Assembly (NCBI RefSeq): GCF_022387135.1
Contig: NZ_CP092462.1
Location: forward strand, 4,154,001-4,218,000
DNA length: 64,000 bases
Source of the DNA: Comamonas sp. B21-038
GTDB lineage: Bacteria > Pseudomonadota > Gammaproteobacteria > Burkholderiales > Burkholderiaceae_C
Reading direction: 5' to 3'
Position numbers and translations under genes: made by a program. Numbering within the stretch: position 1 is the first letter of the stretch; the number at the start of each line of letters is the position of its first letter. Below the pieces are notes generated by a model. That model was not told where the DNA came from, searched no databases, and worked only from the letters and a program-made list of their open reading frames with translations. Positions 17,864 through 25,601 of this stretch are shown here, piece after piece.

Positions 17864-18792
17864 TACTTCCTCGGGTCCAGAGCTTCACGCAGGCGGTCGC
17901 CGATCAGGTTGATCGACAGGATCAGGGCCAGCAGCGCCAGGCCGGGGAACATGCTGATCCAGTAGTCACCCGACATCAGGTACTGAAAGCCGTTGGCAAT
18001 CAGCAGACCCAGCGAGGGCTCGGTGATCGGCACCCCCACGCCCAGGAAGGACAGGGTGGCTTCGAGCACGATGGCATTGGCAATCTGGATGGTGGCAAAC
18101 ACCATCACCGGGCCCATGCAGTTGGGCAGCAGGTGGCGCGTCATGATGCGCCAGCCGGGGAAGCCCAGGTTCTTGGCTGCCTCGATGTATTCCTTCTTGC
18201 GCTCCTGCAGGGCACGGCCGCGCATGATGCGCGCGTAATGCGCCCACTGCACCATCACGATGGCGATCACCACCTTATCCACGCCCCGGCCCAGAATGGC
18301 CAGCAGCACCAGCGCCACCAGGATGGTGGGAAAGCCGAGGATGAAGTCGACGATGCGCATCAGCACCGTATCGACCCAGCCGCCAAAATAGGCGGCGACC
18401 AGGCCCACCAGGCTGCCGATGATGGTGGCGAGCACCACGGCGCTCAGGCCCACCATCAGGCTGATGCGCAGGCCATGCAGAATGGCCGAGAGCATGTCGC
18501 GGCCCTGGTCATCGGTGCCCAGCCAGTAGGTCATGCCCGAAGCGGCTTCGGACATCGGCTTGAGGCGGCCGTCCATCAGGTCGAGCGCGCCCAGGTCATA
18601 GGGGTTTTGCGGCGACAGAAACGGCGCCAGCAGCACCACGGCCAGCAGCAGCACGAGGGCAATCACCGCACCCTTGACGGAGGGCTTGCTGCGCAGTTTC
18701 TTCAGGATGGCACGCCGCTGGGGCGTGTCTTGCAGGGGCTGGGCCCGCTTGCTGGGATCGATGGTCATCAGGGATTTGTCGGGCTGCATCAT
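17863..18792 (-). CDS. dppC: Peptide ABC transporter permease (DppC type)
   Basis: A 309-residue inner-membrane permease with the N-terminal OppC_N segment (RRAILKKLRSKPSVKGAVIA) and about six helices. The cytoplasmic ATPase-contact loop is in EYIEAAKNLGFPGWRIMTRHLLPN. The first of two adjacent ATG codons overlaps the dppB stop as ATGA, which supports that start. It forms the transport channel with DppB. Confidence 0.92.
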   Translation of the reverse strand: MMQPDKSLMTIDPSKRAQPLQDTPQRRAILKKLRSKPSVKGAVIALVLLLAVVLLAPFLSPQNPYDLGALDLMDGRLKPMSEAASGMTYWLGTDDQGRDMLSAILHGLRISLMVGLSAVVLATIIGSLVGLVAAYFGGWVDTVLMRIVDFILGFPTILVALVLLAILGRGVDKVVIAIVMVQWAHYARIMRGRALQERKKEYIEAAKNLGFPGWRIMTRHLLPNCMGPVMVFATIQIANAIVLEATLSFLGVGVPITEPSLGLLIANGFQYLMSGDYWISMFPGLALLALILSINLIGDRLREALDPRK

Positions 18793-19763
18793 GGGGCCTC
18801 CTGCAGCTGTACGCGCGGATCCAGCACGGCATAGGCCAGGTCCACCAGGAGGTTGATCATCACGAAGATGAAGGTGACCAGCATCACATAGGCCACCACC
18901 ACCGGGCGGTCGAGCTTGTAGATGCTGTCAATCAAAAGCTTGCCCATTCCGGGCCAGGCGAAGACGGTCTCGGTGATAGTCGAGTAGGCGATCAGGGTGC
19001 CGAACTCCATGCCGATCACGGTGACCACGGGGATCAGGATGTTGCGCAGGATGTGGCGGGTCAGGATGCGGCGCTCGCTGATGCCCTTGGCGCGCGCGAA
19101 CTTCACATACTCCTGGGTCTTGGCCTCCATCACGCCGGTGGCGGTGAGCCGCAGCACCAGCGCGATATTGCCCAGCGCCAGGTTGATGGCCGGCAGCATC
19201 ACATGGCTCCAGCCATCGGCGGTGAACAGCGACAGCGGCACACCCAGCACATTCACCGTGTCACCCCGGCCCGACGACGGCAGCCATTGCAACCAGACGG
19301 CGAACATCAATATCAGCATCATGCCCTGCCAGAAGTTGGGCAACGAAAAGCCCAGCACCGAGCCGCCCATCAGGCTGCGGCCCAGTGGCTTGTCGTTGAA
19401 GAGGCCGGCCACCAGGCCCAGCGGAATGCCGATCAGGCAGGTCAGGCCAATGGCCACCACGACCAGCTCGAAAGTGGCCGGAAAGCGCTGCACGATCAGC
19501 TCGATCGCAGGAATGCCATGCACAAACGAGGTGCCCAGGTCACCCTGGAAGGCGCGGGTCAGAAAACTCCAGTACTGCAGCCAGACCGGCAGGTCCAGGC
19601 CCAGGCGCTGGATCATCGCCTGGCGGTCTGCATCGCTGGCCTCGGCGCTCACCAGCAGCTCGATGGGGTCGCCCACCGCGTAGACCGCCATGAACACCAC
19701 CAGCGAGACCGCCAGCAGCACCAGAAAACTTTGCACCATGCGGCGCAGGATATAGACGATCAC
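18789..19763 (-). CDS. dppB: Peptide ABC transporter permease (DppB type)
   Basis: A 324-residue permease with the conserved N-terminus MIVYILRRMVQSFLVLLAVS and the EAA-like loop EYVKFARAKGISERRILTRHILRN. It begins with GTG; GAGGAC lies 6 bases upstream, and the nearby ATG is out of frame and followed at once by a stop. About 180 bp separate it from the binding-protein gene upstream, a gap containing alternative hairpins, so permease expression is probably lower than that of the binding proteins. Confidence 0.92.
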   Translation of the reverse strand: MIVYILRRMVQSFLVLLAVSLVVFMAVYAVGDPIELLVSAEASDADRQAMIQRLGLDLPVWLQYWSFLTRAFQGDLGTSFVHGIPAIELIVQRFPATFELVVVAIGLTCLIGIPLGLVAGLFNDKPLGRSLMGGSVLGFSLPNFWQGMMLILMFAVWLQWLPSSGRGDTVNVLGVPLSLFTADGWSHVMLPAINLALGNIALVLRLTATGVMEAKTQEYVKFARAKGISERRILTRHILRNILIPVVTVIGMEFGTLIAYSTITETVFAWPGMGKLLIDSIYKLDRPVVVAYVMLVTFIFVMINLLVDLAYAVLDPRVQLQEAP

Positions 19764-19858
19764 ATTACGTCCTCAAAATTAGAATGCCATGCGCTGTCAC
19801 CTGCATGGTTGTCGCCCTCTGTGGAGTCTTTTCATCGGGGGGCGTACAAAATCACAAA

Positions 19859-19899
19859 GCCCGCATGGCCCCACCACTGGAGCTGGATGCGGGCCATGC
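19859..19899 (-). other. Mutually exclusive hairpins between binding-protein and permease genes
   Basis: Two perfect stems share bases: GCCCGCAT (19859-19866) with ATGCGGGC (19887-19894), and GCATGGCCC (19863-19871) with GGGCCATGC (19891-19899). Only one can form at a time in the transcript. There is no U-run worth calling a terminator (TTTGTGATTTTG follows). They may stabilise the 3' end of the binding-protein message or attenuate read-through into dppB. Confidence 0.5.
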
Positions 19900-19942
19900 C
19901 AGGGACCGGGCCTTGCGTTGCGCCCGGTGTGGCATCAACTTG

Positions 19943-21574
19943 CTATTTCGGTTTGACCGACATGGCCAGCGTGTACTGGTCGCGTCGGCCTTCGTAGCTC
20001 AACCCTTTCTTGAATGCCCAGATGCTGCTCTCGAAGTGCAGCGGAATCAGCGGTACGTTGGCCAGCGCAATCTGCGTGGCCTGCTGGTAGGCGGCCTTGC
20101 GTGCGTTCGCGTCCATCTGCGACATCGCCGGCACAAACACCTGGTCAAACGCGGGCAGGCTAAAGCCGCCGTAGTTGCTGGTGCCCAGGCCCTTGTCCTT
20201 GTCGGTGGTGGCCACCCAGTACTGGAACAGGCCCGAGGCCTCACCGTTCTCCGAGGGCCAGCCGCCGATCGCGAAACTGAACTCACGCTTGGCGCGCTTG
20301 GGGAAATAGATGGCTGCCGCCTGCGCATCCACCGTGGTCTTGATGCCGATCCGCGTCAGGTACTGGGCCACCGCCTGCGCGATCTGGCCGTCGTTGATGT
20401 AGCGGTCATTGGTGGTGGTCAGAGTCAGCTCGAAGCCTTGCGGGTAGCCGGCCTCGGCCAGCAGCTTCTTGGCGCCTTCGGGATCGAACTTGATCTCGGT
20501 CGGCTGGTCGAGGCTGCCGAACATGCCGGTGGGCATGTACTGGTTGGCGACGGTGGCCATGCCATCCATCAGCCGCTGCACGATCGCCTTGCGGTCAATG
20601 GCCATGTTGATAGCCTGGCGCACACGCAGGTCCTGCAGCGGGTTCTTGCCATCGGCAGCCTTGGCAAACGGGCTTTGCGCGCGGCCGGCGTCCGGCTGGA
20701 AGAAGACCAGCCGGGTCGATGGCGTGGCGACAAAGTCGAGCTTGCTGTTGTCCTTGATGCGCGGCAGGTCGCGCGCAGCGGGGCTTTCGATGATGTCGTA
20801 GTCGCCGGACATCAGGCCTGTCAGGCGCGGGCCGGCATTGGGCACGGGCACCATCTTGACCGTCTTCCAGTGCGGTTTGCTGCCCCAGTAGCCTTCATTG
20901 CGCTCCAACTCGATGCCAGTGCCCTTGACATAGGACTTGAGCTTGTACGGACCCGTGCCGATGGACAGCTTGCCGGTGTTGAAATCAGCCACCGTGGGCC
21001 AGGGCGAGGTGACGCCGCAGCCTTCCTTGGGCGCAAAGCGCAGCTTGTCGAACTTGGCGATGCCGCTCCAGATGATGGGCAGCGAACGCGCCAGCTCATT
21101 GGGCATTGTCGGGATGGGCCGCTCGCTCTTGATGATGACGGTGTAGTCATCGGGCGTCTGCACATCGCTGAAGCTCTGGGCCGGCTCCATGTAGGAGCGC
21201 GAAACATTGGTCTCGTTGTTCAGCACGCGGCACAGGGTGAACAGCACATCCTTGGAGGTGAAGGGCTCGCCATTGGAGAACTTCACACCCTGGCGCAGTT
21301 TCAGCTCCCAGGTGTTGTCATCGATGGCGCGCCAGGACTGGGCCAGGCCCGGGACCAGCTCCATCTGCGCATTGCGGTTGATCAGCGACTCGAAGACATG
21401 GGCCGAGAACGCGTCGTTGGTGGTGACCTTGTGGTAATGCGGGTCAGCGGCGGTGGGCTCGGAGGCGAGACCGATGGTCAGCGACTGGGCGGCGGCCATG
21501 CCCGCAGGCAGGGCCAACGCAGCCAGGCTGGCCAGCGACAAGGGTGTGCGGCGCGAGATCTTCTTGATAGACAC
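19943..21574 (-). CDS. Peptide ABC transporter substrate-binding protein (SBP family 5), copy 1
   Basis: A 543-residue periplasmic binding protein of the DppA/OppA family. A signal peptide ends near GMAAAQS. Family-5 landmarks include SEPTAADPHYHK, the NNETNVSRSYM region, TGPYKLKSYVKG and ADGKNPLQDLRVRQAINMAIDR. The GTG start is backed by AAGGAGGA with 7-base spacing. It is roughly three quarters identical, by eye, to the protein of the next gene upstream, so the pair is a tandem duplication within the operon. It delivers peptides (or a peptide-like opine) to DppBCDF. Confidence 0.92.
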   Translation of the reverse strand: MSIKKISRRTPLSLASLAALALPAGMAAAQSLTIGLASEPTAADPHYHKVTTNDAFSAHVFESLINRNAQMELVPGLAQSWRAIDDNTWELKLRQGVKFSNGEPFTSKDVLFTLCRVLNNETNVSRSYMEPAQSFSDVQTPDDYTVIIKSERPIPTMPNELARSLPIIWSGIAKFDKLRFAPKEGCGVTSPWPTVADFNTGKLSIGTGPYKLKSYVKGTGIELERNEGYWGSKPHWKTVKMVPVPNAGPRLTGLMSGDYDIIESPAARDLPRIKDNSKLDFVATPSTRLVFFQPDAGRAQSPFAKAADGKNPLQDLRVRQAINMAIDRKAIVQRLMDGMATVANQYMPTGMFGSLDQPTEIKFDPEGAKKLLAEAGYPQGFELTLTTTNDRYINDGQIAQAVAQYLTRIGIKTTVDAQAAAIYFPKRAKREFSFAIGGWPSENGEASGLFQYWVATTDKDKGLGTSNYGGFSLPAFDQVFVPAMSQMDANARKAAYQQATQIALANVPLIPLHFESSIWAFKKGLSYEGRRDQYTLAMSVKPK

Positions 21575-21653
21575 AGGTCGTTCCTCCTTGGTGAAAAGCC
21601 TCTGCGGTCAGGCCATGCAAATGCCATGCCACAGCAACCCATCCGCTCCACAG

Positions 21654-21674
21654 GCCGGGGACTGCGCCCCCGGC
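21654..21674 (-). other. GC-rich hairpin between the two binding-protein genes
   Basis: GCCGGGG and CCCCGGC form a perfect 7-bp stem with a 7-base loop, 16 bp after the stop codon of binding-protein copy 2. No U-tract follows, so it is more likely a message-stabilising or pausing hairpin than a terminator. Confidence 0.4.
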
Positions 21675-21689
21675 TGCTTCAGCGCCCTC

Positions 21690-23303
21690 TTACTTCGCCG
21701 GCTTGACCGACGTTGCCAGCGTGTACTGGTCGCGGCGGCCTTCGTAGCTCAGCTCTTTCTTGAAGGCCCAGATGCTGCTTTCAAAGTGCAGCGGGATCAG
21801 CGGTACGTTGTCCAGCGCGATCTGCGTGGCCTGCTCGAGCATGGCCTTGCGCTTGACCGGATCCACCGTCTTGGCAGCCGGAATGTAGACCTTGTCGAAC
21901 TCGGCATTGCTGAACGCGCCGTAGTTGCTGGTGCCCAGGCCCTTGGGCGAATCGGTGCTGGCCACCCACAGCTGGAACAGGCCCGAGGCCTCGCCGTTCT
22001 CCGAAGGCCAGCCGCCGATGGGGAAGCTGAACTCACGCTTGGCGCGCTTGGGGAAGTAGATCGACGCGGTCATCGCATCGACCTTGGTCTTGATGCCGAT
22101 GCGGGTCAGGTACTGCGCGACCGCTTGCGCAATCTGCGCATCGTTCATGTAGCGGTCGTTCGTCGACGACAGGGTCATCTCGAAGCCATTGGGATAGCCG
22201 GCTTCGGCCAGCAGCTTCTTGGCGCCTTCGGGGTCGAACTTGATCTCGGGGGCCTTCACGCTGCCAAACATGCCATCGGGCATGTACTGGTAGGCGGGGG
22301 TGGCCATGCCGTCCATCAGGCGCTGCACGATGGCCTTGCGGTCGATCGCCATGTTGATGGCCTTGCGCACGCGCAGGTCCTGCAGCGGGTTCTTGCCATC
22401 GGGGGCGGTCACGAACGGCGACTTGTCGCGGCCGATATCGGGCTGGAAGAACACCAGGCGGGTCGACGGCGTGGCAACAAAGGCCAGCTTCTTGTCGTCC
22501 TTGATGCGGGCCAGGTCGCGGGCGGCCGGGTTCTCGATCAGGTCGTAGTCACCGGACATCAGACCCGTCAGGCGCGGGCCCGCATTGGGCACGGCCACCA
22601 TCTTGACGGTCTGCCAGGCAGGCTTGGCGCCCCAGTAGCCGTCATTGCGCTCCAGGGTGATGGCATTGCCCTTCACATAGGACTTGAGCTTGAACGGGCC
22701 GGTGCCGATGGCCATCTTGCCGCTGTTGAAGTCGGCCACCGTGGGCCAGGGGCCCTTGTAGCCGCAGCCTTCCTTGGGCGCGAACCTGAGCTTGTCGTGC
22801 TTGACGATGCTGCTGGAGATGATGGGCAGGTTGCGTGCAAATTCGGCCGGGATCAGCGGCACCGGCTCGGCGGTCTTGACGATCACCGTCAGGTCATCGG
22901 GGGTCTGCACATCGGTGATCAGCTTGGTCGTATCCATGTACGACTGCGAGACATTGGTCTCGTTGTTCAACGTGCGGCAGATGGTGAACAGCACGTCCTG
23001 CGACGTGAAAGGCGCGCCGTTGGAGAACTTCACATCCTTGCGCAGCTTGAACTCCCAGGTCAGGTCGTCCAGGTTCTTCCACGAGGTGGCCAGCGACGGC
23101 ACCAGCTCCATGCTCGCGGTACGGCCCACCAGCGAGTCATAGACATGCGCCGAGAACGAGTCGTTCGTCGTCATCTTGTGGTAGTGGGGATCGGCCGCTG
23201 TCGGCTCGGAGGCCAGGGCGATGGTCAGGTGTTGGGCGTGGGCTGCGCCAATGAGCGAGGCACCCACCAGCGCCAGGGCGCGCTTGTTCAATGCGAAATT
23301 CAT
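21690..23303 (-). CDS. Peptide ABC transporter substrate-binding protein (SBP family 5), copy 2
   Basis: A 537-residue periplasmic binding protein and the first gene of the reverse-strand peptide operon. The signal peptide MNFALNKRALALVGASLIGAAHA is cut before QHLTI. Most of the length aligns without gaps to copy 1 (for example TGPFKLKSYVKG, FPKRAKREFSF, GGWPSENGEASGLFQ), with differences concentrated around residues 90-150 and 400-450, where ligand contacts may differ. The ATG chosen is the one preceding the signal peptide; an upstream in-frame extension lacks signal features. Two receptors for one transporter would widen the ligand range. Confidence 0.92.
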   Translation of the reverse strand: MNFALNKRALALVGASLIGAAHAQHLTIALASEPTAADPHYHKMTTNDSFSAHVYDSLVGRTASMELVPSLATSWKNLDDLTWEFKLRKDVKFSNGAPFTSQDVLFTICRTLNNETNVSQSYMDTTKLITDVQTPDDLTVIVKTAEPVPLIPAEFARNLPIISSSIVKHDKLRFAPKEGCGYKGPWPTVADFNSGKMAIGTGPFKLKSYVKGNAITLERNDGYWGAKPAWQTVKMVAVPNAGPRLTGLMSGDYDLIENPAARDLARIKDDKKLAFVATPSTRLVFFQPDIGRDKSPFVTAPDGKNPLQDLRVRKAINMAIDRKAIVQRLMDGMATPAYQYMPDGMFGSVKAPEIKFDPEGAKKLLAEAGYPNGFEMTLSSTNDRYMNDAQIAQAVAQYLTRIGIKTKVDAMTASIYFPKRAKREFSFPIGGWPSENGEASGLFQLWVASTDSPKGLGTSNYGAFSNAEFDKVYIPAAKTVDPVKRKAMLEQATQIALDNVPLIPLHFESSIWAFKKELSYEGRRDQYTLATSVKPAK

Positions 23304-23651
23304 GTCTGTCCTTGGGATCTTGGCTAGCACTGCCCGCAGGCAGCGCTTTCGAGCCGGAAGGCAGGACGATGGCGCACCCGCGTGCGCCATCGTCCGCAGC
23401 CGGAAAGCCTGCGAATTCTCACACGAAAATTACATCGACTCACGCGCACGCAGACTGCGAAAAGTGGGCATTTACCCCAATAAAACAAGGAGATGGGAAT
23501 TAATCAAAGCTTATTGTTCGTGCAACACACAATGTTATGCAAGCTGCGCAACAATGCGATCCCTGTGGGTGGGAAAATCCAGCCCAGCGCCCGGCCTCCG
23601 ATAGGTACGATGCGCTCCACCCGACCTCTGCCAATACGCTTTCCACTCCCT
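23304..23651. other. Divergent intergenic region of the peptide operon
   Basis: A 348-bp gap between the first binding-protein gene (leftward) and a lipoprotein gene (rightward). The right half, about 23410-23560, is clearly AT-richer than the surroundings and must hold the operon promoter, but I cannot find a convincing -35/-10 pair or a clear operator. No additional gene is supported. Confidence 0.5.
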
Positions 23652-24212
23652 ATGCGCCGCCGCCTTTTTCTGGCCTCCAGCCTGCTCGCCGCCAGCCTGC
23701 TGGCCGCCTGCTCCCTGCTTGCCCCTCCGAGCTACACGCTGTCTGCCGCCGAGCTGCAGACGATTGTGGCCAAGTCCTTCCCCCGCTCCTATCCGTTGCT
23801 CGGCCTGTTGCAGCTTGATGTGCAGGCGCCCAGCCTGCAGCTGCTGCCCGAGACCAACCGCATCCAGGCGACGATGCGCGCCGAGATGTCGGGCAAGGTG
23901 CTGCCCCACCGGCTCGATGGCACGATGGTGCTGGACTTTGCACTGCGCTACTCGCCCGCCGACCACAGCCTGCGCGCCACCCAGGTGCAGGTCCAGTCGC
24001 TGCAGATGAACGGCCTGCCCGAGGCCATGGAAGCGATGCTGCATGCCTATGCGCCCCGCGCAGCCGAGCATGCGATGGAGGATGTGGTCGTGCACACCTT
24101 GCGCCAGGAAGACCTCGACCGGCTGGACAAGGCGGCCGATCTGCCTGCCACCTTCCAGGTCACCGCCGAAGGCCTGCGCATCGAATTTGTGAAGCCCCAG
24201 GACGCGAAGTAG
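23652..24212 (+). CDS. DUF1439 (YceB-like) lipoprotein
   Basis: A 186-residue outer-membrane-type lipoprotein. The signal MRRRLFLASSLLAASLLAAC ends in the lipobox LAAC, giving a lipid-modified Cys20. The mature part fits the DUF1439/YceB family: YTLSAAELQTIVAKSFPRSYPLLGLLQLDVQAP in the first third and alternating beta strands after it. Function is unknown; the fold belongs to the lipid-binding type group. An in-frame ATG 14 codons upstream is possible, but the shorter start gives a normal signal peptide. Confidence 0.8.
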   Translation: MRRRLFLASSLLAASLLAACSLLAPPSYTLSAAELQTIVAKSFPRSYPLLGLLQLDVQAPSLQLLPETNRIQATMRAEMSGKVLPHRLDGTMVLDFALRYSPADHSLRATQVQVQSLQMNGLPEAMEAMLHAYAPRAAEHAMEDVVVHTLRQEDLDRLDKAADLPATFQVTAEGLRIEFVKPQDAK

Positions 24213-24298
24213 GCCGACAGGTCCGCGCACAATCTGCTTTATGCTGCTGGCAGGGCGCACACCTGCCAACCGCCTGCCTATCGTCTGGAGATTCCCCC

Positions 24299-24994
24299 AT
24301 GAGCACCCTTGCCGATTTCAGTATCACCCGCAAATGGCCGGCCACCCGGCCCGACCTGCTGCAGCTGTATTCGCTGCCCACGCCCAATGGCGTCAAAGTC
24401 TCCATCCTGCTCGAAGAGCTGGGCATGCCCTATGAAGTGCACAAGATCAGCTTCGAGAGCAGCGACCAGACCTCGCCCGAGTTTGTCGGCACCTTCCCGA
24501 ACAACAAGATTCCGGCCATCATCGACCCCAACGGCCCGGGCGGCCAGGCGATTGCACTGTTCGAGTCCGGTGCCATCATGATTTACCTGGCCGAGAAGAC
24601 CGGCATGTTCCTGCCGCAGGACCCGGTGCTGCGCTACGAGACGCTGCAGTGGCTGATGTTCCAGATGGGCGGCATCGGCCCGATGTTTGGCCAGGTCGGT
24701 TTCTTCAACATCTTTGCCGGCAAGGATTTTGAGGACAAGCGCCCGCTGACCCGCTATGTGGACGAATCCAAGCGCCTGCTGACCGTGCTGAACAAGCACC
24801 TGGCGGGCAAGGAATGGGTGGCCGGCGATACCTACACGATTGCCGATATGGCCATCTTCCCCTGGATCCGCAACATGATCGTGCGCTACAACGCCGAGGC
24901 CCTGATCGGCTGGGGCCAGTACCCCGAAGTCAGCCGCGTGCTCAGCCACTGGCTGCAGCGTCCGGCCGTGCAGCGCGGTTTGCTGATCCCCTGA
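24299..24994 (+). CDS. Glutathione S-transferase, YfcG/YghU-type disulfide oxidoreductase
   Basis: A 231-residue GST. The thioredoxin-fold half has LYSLPTPNGVKVSILLEE with the Thr-Pro-Asn motif that replaces the usual Ser/Tyr in the Nu-class YfcG enzymes, and NNKIPAIIDPNG with the cis-Pro. FESGAIMIYLAEKTG binds the glutathione glutamyl part. The C-terminal helical half contains LQWLMFQMGGIGPMFGQ and YTIADMAIFPW. Such proteins reduce disulfides with two glutathiones bound. A bidirectional terminator follows. Confidence 0.9.
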   Translation: MSTLADFSITRKWPATRPDLLQLYSLPTPNGVKVSILLEELGMPYEVHKISFESSDQTSPEFVGTFPNNKIPAIIDPNGPGGQAIALFESGAIMIYLAEKTGMFLPQDPVLRYETLQWLMFQMGGIGPMFGQVGFFNIFAGKDFEDKRPLTRYVDESKRLLTVLNKHLAGKEWVAGDTYTIADMAIFPWIRNMIVRYNAEALIGWGQYPEVSRVLSHWLQRPAVQRGLLIP

Positions 24995-25010
24995 TCTGCT
25001 TTGTTTTTAA

Positions 25011-25044
25011 GCAAAAAAATGCCAGCCCGAGGGCTGGCATTTTG
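25011..25044. terminator. Bidirectional intrinsic terminator after the GST gene
   Basis: ATGCCAGCCC (25019-25028) pairs perfectly with GGGCTGGCAT (25031-25040), preceded by a run of seven A and followed by TTTT. It can end transcription of the GST gene on the plus strand; reading the other way it gives a U-run too. Confidence 0.85.
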
Positions 25045-25058
25045 CTGTGTGGCAGCCA

Positions 25059-25209
25059 GGAGGCGCTCACACAGCCCAGCAAACCGAAGGTTTGCGGTTG
25101 AGACTAGGCGCCCCCGACGAGGCGCCAAGCCGCAGGCAGTACAGTAGTACGACAAGGCTTGGCGCGGCCGGCCAGGCAACGACGTATCAAGGGCTGTGTT
25201 AGCGACTCT
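25059..25209 (-). repeat. Dispersed stop-codon-associated inverted-repeat element, copy 2
   Basis: A 151-bp copy in reverse orientation. Its right end (GGGCTGTGTTAGCGACTCT) reaches the stop codon of the RidA-like gene, sharing one base with it. The left terminal repeat has three mismatches (GGAGGCGCTCACACAGCCC). The inner stem GCGCCAAGCC/GGCTTGGCGC is perfect in this copy, as is the hairpin GCAAACC-TTC-GGTTTGC. It lies between the convergent GST and RidA-like genes. Confidence 0.88.
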
Positions 25210-25565
25210 TAGACGGCTGCGCTCACGATGATCTCGACCAGCAGTTCCGGGCGGGCCAGCTTGGCTTCGCAGGTCGCGCGGGTGGGCATGTTGGCCTTGT
25301 CGGCCCATTCGCCCCAGACCTGGTTCATGCCGGCGAAGTCCTTGTCGATGTCCTTGAGCCAGATCTGCACGGTCAGCAGGCGCGACTTGCTGGTGCCGGC
25401 TTGCTGCAGGTAGCCGTCGATCTTGGCCAGCACGTCGCGGGTCTGGGCGCCAATGTCGCCCGAGATATCGCCCGCAGTCACGCCCGCCACATAGACCACG
25501 CCGCCGTGCACAACGATGCGGCTGAGGCGTTCATTGCTGTCGATACGTTGGATGTCGTTGCTCAT
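25209..25565 (-). CDS. RidA/YjgF family protein
   Basis: A 118-residue RidA-superfamily protein (IVVHGGVVYVAGVTAGDISGDIGAQTRDVLAKID ... MPTRATCEAKLARPELLVEI). Family members hydrolyse reactive imines or enamines released by amino-acid oxidases and PLP enzymes. It is the last gene of the reverse-strand amine-oxidation operon, 37 bp after an FAD oxidoreductase, which fits imine removal. Two ATG codons are adjacent; the second has GGGAG at 6 bases and was preferred. The substrate Arg position typical of RidA could not be placed with certainty. Confidence 0.85.
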   Translation of the reverse strand: MSNDIQRIDSNERLSRIVVHGGVVYVAGVTAGDISGDIGAQTRDVLAKIDGYLQQAGTSKSRLLTVQIWLKDIDKDFAGMNQVWGEWADKANMPTRATCEAKLARPELLVEIIVSAAV

Positions 25566-25601
25566 CATTTACTCCCTGAGATAAAAATACGACCGCTGCA
25601 G

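Noticed and set aside
21654..21674. Intrinsic terminator between the two binding-protein genes
   Set aside because: The hairpin is strong but no U-tract follows, so it was listed as a hairpin only.
19784..21706. A 640-codon plus-strand open frame opposite binding-protein copy 1
   Set aside because: A mirrored shadow also occurs opposite copy 2 simply because the two genes are paralogues; no domain or ribosome-binding site supports it.
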